Source: Demequina aestuarii
GTDB taxonomy: Bacteria > Actinomycetota > Actinomycetes > Actinomycetales > Demequinaceae
Assembly (NCBI RefSeq): GCF_000975095.1
Contig: NZ_BBRD01000001.1
Coordinates: 1,941,467 to 2,005,466 of the forward strand
Length of the DNA: 64,000 nucleotides
Direction of reading: 5' to 3'
Numbering within the stretch: the first letter of the stretch is position 1; each line of letters begins with the position of its first letter. Under the pieces are notes generated by a model. The model did no database searches. It saw nothing but the letters and a program-made list of their open reading frames with translations, and was not told the DNA's origin. Below, piece after piece: positions 18,957 through 26,713 of the stretch. The position numbers were made by a program, and so were the translations under genes.

Positions 18957-19376
18957 CTAGAGGAACAGCCCGATGATGAGGCCCGAGATCGCGAGCGCCA
19001 TCGCATCGTGCGCCGTGTCGATCCAGGTGGCCACCGGACCCCGCATCGCGAAGCCGTCGTGCAGCAGGTGCGCCCCGCCGCGGAACGCGAACCCGAGCAC
19101 TGCTCCCGTCACGGCCGCGCCCCACCAGCTGTCGACGCCCAGCGCCACCAGCAGCACTGCGAGAACGAGCAGCCCGAGCGCGTTGCCCACCACCATCTGG
19201 CCGAACGCGCGGCCCATATTCGCGTCCTTCATCTGCTCGTCGGTGAATCCCACCGCGCGTTGCCACGGTCGGAAGAAGCCTTGGGGCGAGTACCAGAAGA
19301 ACCCCAGCGCGAACGTCGCGACGAACGCCAGCAGCACGCCCAGCCACGGGATGCCGTCAAGACTGAACCACTCCAT
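18957..19376 (-). CDS. DUF1761-family membrane protein
   Basis: A 139-residue integral membrane protein with four helices (about residues 10-28, 60-80, 85-100, 120-138). The segment FALGFFWYSPQGFFRPWQRA near the N-terminus is typical of DUF1761. GAGGAGG stands just before the ATG. The gene follows the SRPBCC gene on the same strand with a 59-bp gap and may share its transcript. The family has no assigned function. Confidence 0.8.
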   Translation of the reverse strand: MEWFSLDGIPWLGVLLAFVATFALGFFWYSPQGFFRPWQRAVGFTDEQMKDANMGRAFGQMVVGNALGLLVLAVLLVALGVDSWWGAAVTGAVLGFAFRGGAHLLHDGFAMRGPVATWIDTAHDAMALAISGLIIGLFL

Positions 19377-19435
19377 GTCACCCTCCTCGCGGGACGGGCC
19401 CGCTGCCGCCGCGGCGCTCCGAATCGGGGCCGCGT

Positions 19436-19906
19436 CTAGGGACGACCGAGACCCTCCGCTGCTCGGCCGATGTCCTCAAGGTCCTGCGTCAATGCCTTCT
19501 CCGAGGCCTTGCGCCCCATCGCGCCGAACAGCGCCCACGCCATCCTCTGGCCGAACGAGGGATTCACGGTCTCCCCGGTGAACGCGACGCTGAGCAGCGT
19601 CCCGAGGCCGCGGGGCTCACAGGTGAAGACGGTCGAGTAGCGCGTGCCGCTCGACTCAGCCTCGATCGTGGTCGACCGGGGCGCGTCGACGGCGGCCACC
19701 CACATCTCCTCCGACGCCTCTTTGCCGAACATGCGCCGCGTCTCGCGCCACCGCACTCCTACCTCATACCCCTGACCCTCGAGACGGTCGATCGCGATCA
19801 CCCCGGACAGCACATCGGCGGCGCCGTCGATGTCCGTGATGACGTTCCACACCTCGCGCGGTTGAGCATTGATCTCGCGCTGCGCGAGCACTGTCGACAC
19901 TGCCAT
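19436..19906 (-). CDS. SRPBCC (START-like) domain protein
   Basis: A 156-residue protein with the SRPBCC pattern: an N-terminal strand VLAQREINAQPREVWNVITD, a middle with paired strands (YEVGVRWRETRRMFG) and a long C-terminal helix (EKALTQDLEDIGRAAEGL). These helix-grip folds bind lipids or small hydrophobic ligands. AAGGGG is upstream of the ATG. The ligand is unknown and nothing nearby suggests one. Confidence 0.8.
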   Translation of the reverse strand: MAVSTVLAQREINAQPREVWNVITDIDGAADVLSGVIAIDRLEGQGYEVGVRWRETRRMFGKEASEEMWVAAVDAPRSTTIEAESSGTRYSTVFTCEPRGLGTLLSVAFTGETVNPSFGQRMAWALFGAMGRKASEKALTQDLEDIGRAAEGLGRP

Positions 19907-19987
19907 GGTTTCGCCCCTTCGCCGCGAGCGCGGCTCGTTTTCACCCTAGCCCCCGCCCGCCTCGCCGTCCTGCGAAGCCCGCGCGTC

Positions 19988-20017
19988 TTGCTCCCGTGCG
20001 CGCATCGGCGCTACTCT
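19988..20017 (+). promoter_or_regulatory. promoter of the cysteine leader-cysK transcript
   Basis: TTGCTC (19988-19993) and TACTCT (20012-20017) are 18 bp apart. Initiation near 20024 would give a leader containing the Cys-rich reading frame. Confidence 0.55.
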
Positions 20018-20047
20018 GACTGACGTCCGCACAGAAAGGTCAGCGAG

Positions 20048-20140
20048 ATGAGCACCGAGCACAGCGCCGACGCGCCGTTCTCGCCTGCCCCGCTGATGTG
20101 CGCGACCCTCAGCAACTGCATGTGCTGCTGCTGTCTGTAG
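20048..20140 (+). CDS. cysteine-rich leader peptide upstream of cysK
   Basis: A 30-codon reading frame starting [10 protein letters not shown] and ending CMCCCCL, with six cysteines in total and four consecutive Cys codons (20123-20134) just before Leu and the stop. GAAAGG lies 8 nt before the ATG. A stem (20141-20149 with 20180-20188) begins at the base after the stop, enclosing a second hairpin (20154-20159 with 20165-20170). A ribosome waiting for Cys-tRNA would cover the foot of the stem. Poly-cysteine upstream frames that attenuate sulphur genes are described in mycobacteria; the mechanism here is inferred from layout. Confidence 0.75.
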   Translation: MSTEHSADAPFSPAPLMCATLSNCMCCCCL

Positions 20141-20188
20141 AGCGCTAGCGCGCGCCCGCCACGAGCGGGCTCGATGCACGCCAGCGCT
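20141..20188 (+). promoter_or_regulatory. nested hairpin of the putative cysteine attenuator
   Basis: AGCGCTAGC pairs with GCCAGCGCT (one A-C mismatch), and inside it GCCCGC pairs with GCGGGC. It starts directly at the end of the leader peptide stop codon, 85 bp before cysK. Confidence 0.5.
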
Positions 20189-20273
20189 CGCCCCGGTATC
20201 GAATCCCGATGCACTCCTGTTGTTCTCACCGGACACGCCCTCTCAGGGCCTCATCACCGAAGGAAGACCACTC

Positions 20274-21209
20274 ATGGCAAGGATTTACGAGGACGCTACG
20301 GCCCTCATCGGCAACACTCCCCTGGTCAAGATCAATGCCCTCGCCGAAGGCGCCGGCGCCACCGTGCTCGGCAAGCTCGAGTTCTACAACCCCGCCAACT
20401 CCGTGAAGGACCGCCTGGGAGTCGCCATCGTCGACGCCGCAGAGAAGTCGGGCGACCTCCAGCCTGGCGGCACCATCGTCGAGGCGACCTCCGGCAACAC
20501 CGGCATCGCGCTGGCCATGGTCGGCGCCGCCCGCGGCTACCACGTGGTGCTGGCGATGCCCGAGACCATGTCCAAGGAGCGCCGCGCGCTGCTGCGCGCC
20601 TTCGGCGCCGAGCTCATCCTCACCCCCGGGCCCGAGGGAATGAAGGGCGCCGTCGAGGCCGCGAACAAGATCGCCGAGGAGCGCCCCGGTTCGGTGCTCG
20701 CGCGCCAGTTCGCGAACGAGGCCAACCCTGAGATCCACCGCCGCACCACGGCGGAGGAGATCTGGAACGACACCGACGGCGAGGTCGACATCGTCGTCGC
20801 CGGCATCGGCACCGGTGGCACCATCACCGGTGTGGGCGAGGTCCTGAAGGCCCGCAAGCCCAGCATCCAGATCATCGCGGTGGAGCCGGCCGAGAGCCCC
20901 ATCCTCAACGGCGGCGAGCCCGGCCCCCACAAGATCCAGGGGATCGGCGCGAACTTCGTGCCCGAGATCCTCAACACTGAGATCTACGACGAGGTCATCG
21001 ACGTCGACTCCGAGACGTCGGTGGCGACTGCCCGCGCCGCGGCTCGCAAGGAGGGCCTCCTGGTGGGCATCTCATCCGGCGCGGCGCTGCACGCCGCCAT
21101 CGAGGTCGCCAAGCGTCCCGAGAACGCCGGCAAGACCATCGTCACCATCATCCCGTCGTTCGGCGAGCGCTACCTCTCCTCGGTGCTCTACGCCGACCTG
21201 ATGGACTGA
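20274..21209 (+). CDS. cysK: cysteine synthase A (O-acetylserine sulfhydrylase)
   Basis: A 311-residue PLP enzyme making cysteine from O-acetylserine and sulfide. The PLP lysine lies in NPANSVKDR (about residue 45), the asparagine/phosphate-binding elements in [10 protein letters not shown] and GTGGTITG, and the C-terminal serine loop in GISSGAA. It is full length. ATG 20274 has AAGGAAG upstream; the open frame extends to 20220 without support. It is followed after 27 bp by cysE, so the two enzymes of the pathway are co-transcribed under the leader peptide. Confidence 0.97.
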   Translation: MARIYEDATALIGNTPLVKINALAEGAGATVLGKLEFYNPANSVKDRLGVAIVDAAEKSGDLQPGGTIVEATSGNTGIALAMVGAARGYHVVLAMPETMSKERRALLRAFGAELILTPGPEGMKGAVEAANKIAEERPGSVLARQFANEANPEIHRRTTAEEIWNDTDGEVDIVVAGIGTGGTITGVGEVLKARKPSIQIIAVEPAESPILNGGEPGPHKIQGIGANFVPEILNTEIYDEVIDVDSETSVATARAAARKEGLLVGISSGAALHAAIEVAKRPENAGKTIVTIIPSFGERYLSSVLYADLMD

Positions 21210-21236
21210 CGACACCGACGAGAGGCGCGTCCCCGC

Positions 21237-21902
21237 ATGTCTGACCGCACAGGATTCCTCGCGCTGGCGCTCGAGGACGTCCGCACCGCCATGAGACGCG
21301 ACCCTGCCGCGCGCTCGTGGATCGTCATCGTGCTGTCCTACCAAGGGGTCCACGCCATCTGGCACCACCGTGCCGCCCACTGGCTGTGGAACAAGGGCCT
21401 GCGCACCTACGGACGATTGTGGTCCCAGTACGCCCGCCGTCGCACCGGGATCGAGATTCATCCCGGTGCGACGCTGGGGCGTCGCGTGTTCATCGACCAC
21501 GGCATGGGCGTGGTCATCGGCGAGACCGCCGTGGTGGGCAACGACGTGCTGCTGTTCCACGGCGTGACGCTCGGCGGCACCACCATGAGCCCTGGCAAGC
21601 GCCACCCCACCGTCGGCGACCGCGTGGTCATCGGGGCGGGCGCGAAGGTTCTCGGCCCCGTGCACATCGGCTGCGACGCGCGCATCGGCGCGAATGCCGT
21701 GCTGGTCAAGGATGTCCCCGATGGCGCAACTGCGGTGGGCATCCCGGCGAAGATCCGCGAGCACCCGAGTTCGCGCGAGGCAGGCACGGCGGCGTCGTCG
21801 GTCGACGCCGGTGACTCGTACCGCCACCCGGACCCCGATGCCATGCCGGAAGGCGTTCTCTCGCCTCACGAGCAGCACGAACCGGCGATGTATTACATCT
21901 AG
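21237..21902 (+). CDS. cysE: serine O-acetyltransferase
   Basis: A 221-residue acetyl-CoA:serine acetyltransferase, the first step of cysteine synthesis. The N-terminal helical region is short (about 65 residues), as in the epsilon/Gram-positive forms. The left-handed beta-helix has hexapeptides [20 protein letters not shown] and [12 protein letters not shown], with catalytic HGVTLGGT. The C-terminus is longer than usual: after PAKIREHP about 50 residues of low conservation end MYYI. An Ile terminus is the feature CysK uses to dock CysE, so a cysteine synthase complex is plausible. Confidence 0.95.
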   Translation: MSDRTGFLALALEDVRTAMRRDPAARSWIVIVLSYQGVHAIWHHRAAHWLWNKGLRTYGRLWSQYARRRTGIEIHPGATLGRRVFIDHGMGVVIGETAVVGNDVLLFHGVTLGGTTMSPGKRHPTVGDRVVIGAGAKVLGPVHIGCDARIGANAVLVKDVPDGATAVGIPAKIREHPSSREAGTAASSVDAGDSYRHPDPDAMPEGVLSPHEQHEPAMYYI

Positions 21903-22008
21903 AGGCGAAGATTTCTGTGCGCGCCTCTGTTGTCGGCCGCAGGAAGGCGCTAGCCTGACAACAGTTTCAGACAACATAGACCTGGCGTGCCCCTCAGCCG
22001 CGCCACGG

Positions 22009-22045
22009 ACGACGGGCCCCTCGCATATGGCGGGGGGCCCGTTGT
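22009..22045. terminator. terminator hairpin after cysE
   Basis: ACGACGGGCCCC pairs with GGGGCCCGTTGT across a 13-nt loop, with one G-U pair. It is about 110 bp beyond the cysE stop and could serve both strands. Confidence 0.6.
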
Positions 22046-22062
22046 CATGTCCGGACACGAGA

Positions 22063-22092
22063 ACGGGCCCCCGCCTTGCGGCGAGGGCCCGT
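22063..22092. terminator. second hairpin between cysE and dps
   Basis: ACGGGCCC and GGGCCCGT form a perfect 8-bp stem with a 14-nt loop. It lies 17 bp from the previous hairpin and about 120 bp beyond the dps stop. Confidence 0.5.
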
Positions 22093-22214
22093 GAGTCCCG
22101 AGGGGGGTCGGGGACTCGTCCCGGGAGGGGACATTCTCAGTGCCGTGGCCCGCGACCTGTCACGTCAGCATCGCCATCTCGACGAGGCGCCTGGACAGCT
22201 CGCGGCTGGCGCGG

Positions 22215-22694
22215 TCAGGAGGCGAAGGCCCGAAGCATCCAGGCCGTCTCCTCGTGGAAGTCGAGGCGGCCGTTGTAGAGATCCGCCGTCGCGCCGTCGC
22301 CGGCCTCGTCCGCCGCCTCTGACAGGGGCCGGATCGCCGCGGCGACGGCCTCGTGGTCGCGCTGCAGGTTCTTCACCATCGTCATCGCGTCCGAAGCGGG
22401 CTCGTGATCCTTGAGAGTCGTGAGCTCGAGCATCTCCGCCATCGAACCGGGTGCCTCGACACCGAGGGCACGCATGCGCTCAGCGAGGTCGTCCGCGGCG
22501 AGGAAGAGCGCGTTGTACTGCTCCTCGAGCATCAGGTGCAGCGAGCGGAAGTGGGGGCCCGTCACGTTCCAGTGGTAGCCCTGGGTCTTCAGGTAGAGGG
22601 TGAACGTGTCCGCCAGCGCCTGTCCGAGTCCCGCGTTGATGGACTTGAGGTCCTCTTCCTTGATGCCGATGTCGGGGCTTGACTTGGTCGCCAT
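22215..22694 (-). CDS. dps: Dps-family DNA-binding ferritin
   Basis: A 159-residue Dps/miniferritin. The four-helix core has ferroxidase residues in TQGYHWNVTGPHFRSLHLML and the following EEQYNALFLAADDLAERMR. The N-terminus is short with few lysines, so DNA binding may be weak. ATG 22694 is chosen for its GAAGGAGA; the upstream extension to 22733 is not family-like. Dps oxidises Fe(II) with H2O2 and stores the mineral, protecting DNA. It converges on cysE. Confidence 0.93.
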   Translation of the reverse strand: MATKSSPDIGIKEEDLKSINAGLGQALADTFTLYLKTQGYHWNVTGPHFRSLHLMLEEQYNALFLAADDLAERMRALGVEAPGSMAEMLELTTLKDHEPASDAMTMVKNLQRDHEAVAAAIRPLSEAADEAGDGATADLYNGRLDFHEETAWMLRAFAS

Positions 22695-22759
22695 GGGTTT
22701 CTCCTTCACGTCTGTTCCTTCTGGGTCGGACACCCAGGTAACGAGCCGCCGCCGTGGGC

Positions 22760-22784
22760 CATTCCCACCCCGATTTCGGGAATG
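22760..22784. promoter_or_regulatory. inverted repeat between divergent dps and CoA-binding gene
   Basis: CATTCCC and GGGAATG form a perfect 7-bp inverted repeat with an 11-bp centre. It lies 66 bp upstream of dps and just before the divergent gene, where an operator would be expected. Confidence 0.4.
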
Positions 22785-22811
22785 TCCGGCATGGCGGTAC
22801 GTTCCGGAAGT

Positions 22812-23321
22812 ATGAGCATCAAGCTGCCCGGACAGCCGTCAGGCGAGGCCTGCCCCACGCCTGGATCTGCGGACTCCACGCACGCACTCGACGACGACGC
22901 ACTGGTGGACATGCTCGCCGGCGCGCGCACCGTCGCCGTCGTGGGCGCGTCACCGAACGACCACCGCACCAGCTACTCGATCGCGGCGTGGCTGATGACC
23001 CGCACGCCCTTCGAGGTCTACCTGGTCAACCCGATGGCGGAAGGCCAGGAGATCCGCGGCCACGGCTTCTACGCTTCGCTCGCCGAGCTTCCGGTCGTCC
23101 CTGACATCGTCGACGTGTTCCGACGCTCGGAGCACGTGCCCCCGGTGGCAGACGACGCGATCGCGGTGGGGGCGCACGCGCTGTGGATGCAGCTCGGCGT
23201 CTCGCACCCAGAGTCGGCGGCGCTCGCACGCGATGCGGGGCTCGACGTCGTCCAGGACCGGTGCATCAAGGTCGAGTACGAGCGCCTCCGCGACGCCGTG
23301 GAGCAGGCAGCCGCCGAGTAG
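22812..23321 (+). CDS. CoA-binding domain protein (YccU-like)
   Basis: A 169-residue Rossmann-fold protein of the small CoA_binding group. The nucleotide loop is TVAVVGASPNDHRTSYSIAAW; PEIVDVFR-type text appears as VPDIVDVFRRSEHVP, and a conserved cysteine segment as VQDRCIKVEY. Three in-frame ATGs exist (22782, 22791, 22812); 22812 is taken because a TACGTT box is 8 nt upstream and the earlier starts add only non-conserved residues. Function of the family is not settled. Confidence 0.82.
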   Translation: MSIKLPGQPSGEACPTPGSADSTHALDDDALVDMLAGARTVAVVGASPNDHRTSYSIAAWLMTRTPFEVYLVNPMAEGQEIRGHGFYASLAELPVVPDIVDVFRRSEHVPPVADDAIAVGAHALWMQLGVSHPESAALARDAGLDVVQDRCIKVEYERLRDAVEQAAAE

Positions 23322-23398
23322 CCGCCCCGCGCGCGTGTGGATGGTGAATGCCTGCGCACAGCACCGCACTGCGCGAGCGCGATGTCACCGTCCGGTGC

Positions 23399-23404
23399 CA
23401 CAAT
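23399..23404 (+). promoter_or_regulatory. CACAAT -10 box of a leaderless gene
   Basis: CACAAT ends 6 nt before GTG 23411, and no ribosome binding site is present. Confidence 0.5.
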
Positions 23405-23410
23405 CGATCC

Positions 23411-24682
23411 GTGACTACACCCCAGGGCTATCACGTCCTCTCCGTTGACCATTCCCGCGCGAGCGAGGTCCTGCACGTCGACGCGTTCGCGTTCGCGTTC
23501 ACGGTCCCCGAGAAGGACGCCGGGTTCATCCACGACATCCTCCCGTGGGACCGCACTCGCGCCATCGAGGTGGTCGATCCTCTGCGCGGACGCGTCGGCA
23601 CGCTCGCCGCGGTCCACGCGTCGTTCGAGTTCAAGACCTGCGTGCCTGGCGGCCGCGAAGTCCCCACTGCGGGCCTCAGCTGGGTGGGCGTCCACCCCGG
23701 TCATCGGCGCCGCGGGTTGTTGCGCGCCATGATCCATGACCACTTCTCCCGGTCACTCGCGCGAGGCGAGGTCATCTCGACCCTGTTCGCCGCTGAGACC
23801 CAGATCTACCAGCGGTTCGGCTATGGTCTCGCTGCCACCGAGGCTCGCGTCCAGTTGGGGCGCGGCGCCGACATCCGTCCGCTCGAGGGCTCGGATGACC
23901 TCGCTGTCGAGATCGACTCCGCGTCGATCGAGCGTCACGGCGACGCCATCCGGTCGATCCAGTCGCGCATGACGCGGCCCGGGACCGTCACCGCCCTGGC
24001 CCCGCAGACCCTCGCGGACGTGCTCATGGATCTCGAGATCGACCGCGAGGGCGGCGAAGAGCTGCGGATCGCAGTCGTGCGCGATGGGTCGGACCCCGTC
24101 GCGTGGGCGCTCTTCCAGCGCAAGGGCGACTGGGGAGACTCGGGGCCAGATGGCAAGGTCAGAGTGCGCGCCTGGGGTGCGCTCGACGCCGCGGCCACGG
24201 TGCGCCTCTGGGGAGTGCTCGTCGACTTCGACCTGATGGCGACCACCTACGCCGGCAAGTTCGCTCTCGACGACCCGCTGCTGCTCCGCCTCAAGGACAT
24301 CCGCTCGGCCAAGGTCAGCATCGCCGACAATCTGTGGGTGCGCATCCTCGACGTCGCAGAGGCACTGCAGGCGCGCGGCTACGCAGCCGATTGCGATGTC
24401 ACGATCCACCTCGAGGATGCGTTCCTGCCCCTCAACGCGGGCGTCTGGAGGGTCCACGTGGTCCACGGCGAGGCGCGCGTCACGAGAGACGATGGCGCAG
24501 ATCCCGCCTCCGCTGACCTCCGGATCGACATTCAGGAGCTGGGGGCTGCGTACCTGGGCGGCACCACCATCACCGAGCTGCTGCGCGCGGGGCTCGTCGA
24601 CGAGCGCACTCCCGGCGCCGCAGGCGAGCTCTCCCGGGCGATGGCGTCGGACATCAAGCCCGTCGCGAACTTCGGCTTCTAG
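23411..24682 (+). CDS. Eis-like GNAT acetyltransferase (paralogue 1)
   Basis: A 423-residue Eis-type protein: an N-terminal GNAT domain with acetyl-CoA loop VGVHPGHRRRGLLRAM, a second GNAT-like domain, and a C-terminal sterol-carrier-like domain. The protein ends in phenylalanine (NFGF), whose free carboxylate is the catalytic base in Eis. Mycobacterial Eis acetylates aminoglycosides and peptides at several amines and forms hexamers; the substrate here is unknown. GTG 23411 fits the leaderless promoter. The next gene is a paralogue of the same length. Confidence 0.85.
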   Translation: MTTPQGYHVLSVDHSRASEVLHVDAFAFAFTVPEKDAGFIHDILPWDRTRAIEVVDPLRGRVGTLAAVHASFEFKTCVPGGREVPTAGLSWVGVHPGHRRRGLLRAMIHDHFSRSLARGEVISTLFAAETQIYQRFGYGLAATEARVQLGRGADIRPLEGSDDLAVEIDSASIERHGDAIRSIQSRMTRPGTVTALAPQTLADVLMDLEIDREGGEELRIAVVRDGSDPVAWALFQRKGDWGDSGPDGKVRVRAWGALDAAATVRLWGVLVDFDLMATTYAGKFALDDPLLLRLKDIRSAKVSIADNLWVRILDVAEALQARGYAADCDVTIHLEDAFLPLNAGVWRVHVVHGEARVTRDDGADPASADLRIDIQELGAAYLGGTTITELLRAGLVDERTPGAAGELSRAMASDIKPVANFGF

Positions 24683-24772
24683 AGACCCGGCGCCCCGCCC
24701 TCCGCAACGTTCTCAGGCGTGGGGTGGCCGCCAGGGTTTGGGGACCGGGCGGAAACCTGGAACCCTAGGGGC

Positions 24773-26035
24773 ATGAAGAAGGCAGAGGGTTACCAGTCCA
24801 TCACCGTCCCCGAGGCGCGACTCGACGAGTTCTTCCAGGTGGTCCAGTGGGCCTTCGTGGGCGAGTGGCTCATCGAAGACCGGCAGGACTACATCGACGC
24901 TCTGCCCGTGGAGCGGGCACGCGGCCTCGAGGTCACCGACGAGCGCCGCGGCGCCGTCGGAGAGATCGCTGCAGTTCACGCGAGCTTCGGGACCGAGATG
25001 ATCACGCCGGGAGGCCGTCGCGTCAGCGCGGCAGGACTGTCCTGGCTGGGTGTCCACCCGTCGCACCGCCGCCGGGGCCTGATGACCGAGATGATGCACG
25101 ACCACTTCCGCCGGTGCCTCGAGCGCGGCGAGGCCGTGAGCACGCTGTACGCGATGGAGGCGGAGATCTACGCCCGCTTCGGCTACGGGATGGGCGCACA
25201 GACCGTGAAGGCGTCGATCCCCCGCGGCCCTCGCATGTGGAAGGTCGAGGGCGCGGACGAGCTCACCGTGCGTCTCGAGCGAGCAAGCTTCGAAGCCCAC
25301 GACCAGTTGGTCGCGGACCTGCAGGCGAAGCTCACCCGGCCCGGCACGATCCTCAACCCAGAAGGCTCCGGTCGCAACGCGCGGTTCACTGACCCGCTGG
25401 GCAACCGCAAGGGCATGGAGAAGTGGCGCATCGCCATCGTCGAAGACCGAGGCGAGCCCGTGGCCTACGCATTCTTCCGCCGCAAGGCCGATTCGGACAT
25501 CGGCATCCACGACGGCATCTGCCAGGTCCGAGAGCACGGCGCGCTGACCCCTGCCGCCTCCCAGCGGCTGTGGGAGACCCTCACCGACTTCGACCTGGTC
25601 GAGACCACCTACACCGAGAACCTCGCAACCGACGATCCCTTGCTGCACCAGCTCAAGGACGCCCGCGGCGCACGCTCCAAGGTCATCGACAACCTGTGGG
25701 TGCGCCTGCTGGACGTGCCGACAGCCCTCCAGTCCCGCGAGTACTTCCACGACTGCGATGTGACCGTCGGCCTCACCGACAAGCACGTCCCCGACAACGC
25801 CGGCACCTGGCGCATCCTCGTCCGCGACGGCGAGGCCAGCGTCACGAGGGCCGAGAGCGCCGAGCCGGACCTGACCATGGACGTGCGCCACCTGTCCACC
25901 GTGTATCTGGGCGGCACCAGCGTCGAGTCGCTCGCCGCGGCCGGCCAGGTGCGCGAGCACACCCCGGGCCAGGCGCGCGAGCTCGCGGTGGCGATGATGT
26001 CGCCCATCGCCCCGCTGGCGAACTGGGACTTCTAG
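24773..26035 (+). CDS. Eis-like GNAT acetyltransferase (paralogue 2)
   Basis: A 420-residue paralogue of the preceding gene, alike end to end: acetyl-CoA loop LGVHPSHRRRGLMTEMMHDH, the middle domain with LWETLTDFDLVETTYTENLA, and the terminal NWDF. ATG 24773 has an AACCCT box 6 nt upstream and no ribosome binding site, so it probably has its own promoter in the 90-bp gap. Two tandem Eis copies suggest split substrate range. A large inverted repeat follows the stop. Confidence 0.85.
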   Translation: MKKAEGYQSITVPEARLDEFFQVVQWAFVGEWLIEDRQDYIDALPVERARGLEVTDERRGAVGEIAAVHASFGTEMITPGGRRVSAAGLSWLGVHPSHRRRGLMTEMMHDHFRRCLERGEAVSTLYAMEAEIYARFGYGMGAQTVKASIPRGPRMWKVEGADELTVRLERASFEAHDQLVADLQAKLTRPGTILNPEGSGRNARFTDPLGNRKGMEKWRIAIVEDRGEPVAYAFFRRKADSDIGIHDGICQVREHGALTPAASQRLWETLTDFDLVETTYTENLATDDPLLHQLKDARGARSKVIDNLWVRLLDVPTALQSREYFHDCDVTVGLTDKHVPDNAGTWRILVRDGEASVTRAESAEPDLTMDVRHLSTVYLGGTSVESLAAAGQVREHTPGQARELAVAMMSPIAPLANWDF

Positions 26036-26055
26036 CCTCAACCCATCACTGCGCG

Positions 26056-26110
26056 CTAGAGGGACGTGAGTGCGGGATCCGGCGTGAATCCTGCACTCAT
26101 GTCCCTCTAG
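26056..26110. terminator. long inverted repeat between convergent Eis-like gene and rpiB
   Basis: A 23-bp arm starting CTAGAGGGACGTGAGTGCGG pairs with its complement ending CACTCATGTCCCTCTAG across a 9-bp centre. The only two differences are G/A changes, which become G-U pairs in the plus-strand RNA. It starts 20 bp after one stop and ends 20 bp from the other, so it can terminate in both directions. Confidence 0.75.
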
Positions 26111-26130
26111 GACGCGCGGCCGGGTGAGGC

Positions 26131-26580
26131 CTAGCGCTGCCGCTCGTACGCCGTCATCGCATCGATGCGGCGCTGGTGACGCGCGTCTCCGCTGAAGGGC
26201 TCGGCCACGAAGGCGTCCGCGATCGCGGTGGCGTCCTCCAGCGAGTGCATGCGGCCGCCGATGGACCCCACCTGCGCGTCGTTGTGCTGGCGGGCGAGCC
26301 GGGCGATCTCCTCTGACCAGATGAGCGCGGCGCGGATGCCCGCCACTCGGTTGGCGGCGAGCTGCTCACCGTTGCCGGAGCCACCGATCACGATGCCGAG
26401 CGCTCCGGGCTCATCACGCACGGCCTCAGCGGCAGAGATGCAGAACGACGGGTAGTCGTCCTGAGCGTCGTACTGCTCGGCACCGTGGTCCACGACGTCG
26501 TGGCCCGCGGCCACGAAGTGGGCCTTGAGGTGCTCCTTGAGCTCGAATCCGGCGTGATCGGCAGCGATGTGGATGCGCAT
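26131..26580 (-). CDS. rpiB: ribose-5-phosphate isomerase B
   Basis: A 149-residue RpiB/LacAB isomerase interconverting ribulose-5-P and ribose-5-P in the pentose phosphate pathway. Signature elements: IAADHAGFELKEHL, DDYPSFCISAA (catalytic cysteine), GIVIGGSGNGEQLAANRV (phosphate loop, GSGNG) and HNDAQVGSIGGRMH. ATG 26580 gives the normal N-terminus; CAGGAT lies 6 nt upstream, again suggesting a leaderless start. The open frame to 26715 is non-coding. It diverges from the M13 peptidase gene. Confidence 0.93.
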   Translation of the reverse strand: MRIHIAADHAGFELKEHLKAHFVAAGHDVVDHGAEQYDAQDDYPSFCISAAEAVRDEPGALGIVIGGSGNGEQLAANRVAGIRAALIWSEEIARLARQHNDAQVGSIGGRMHSLEDATAIADAFVAEPFSGDARHQRRIDAMTAYERQR

Positions 26581-26701
26581 GGGTCCATCCTGCCAGGCTC
26601 GTCCGCAGGCGCGCGCTTCGCGGCCCCGACGGCGTCCCGCACGCGCCTCGGCGCGACCTCGCCGACAGCGAAACCGTCCCAGCCCGCGCATCGGCCCCCC
26701 A

Positions 26702-26707
26702 TAGGGT
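26702..26707 (+). promoter_or_regulatory. TAGGGT -10 box of a leaderless gene
   Basis: TAGGGT ends 6 nt before ATG 26714 of the M13 peptidase gene; the bases between carry no usable ribosome site. Confidence 0.6.
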
Positions 26708-26713
26708 GAGGAC

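Larger units (their letters stand above)
21903..22214. other. gene-free stretch between convergent cysE and dps, with three hairpins
   Basis: No coding frame is supported. CTGTTGTC (about 21927) and GACAACAG (about 21958) bracket a TAGCCT box. Three GC-rich hairpins follow at 22009-22045, 22063-22092 and 22093-22117. This is more than two convergent genes need for termination, so a short independent transcript is possible. Confidence 0.5.

Noticed and set aside
21927-22092. actinobacterial 6C RNA
   Set aside because: C-rich runs here are in stems and not in two C6 loops, so the class signature is missing.
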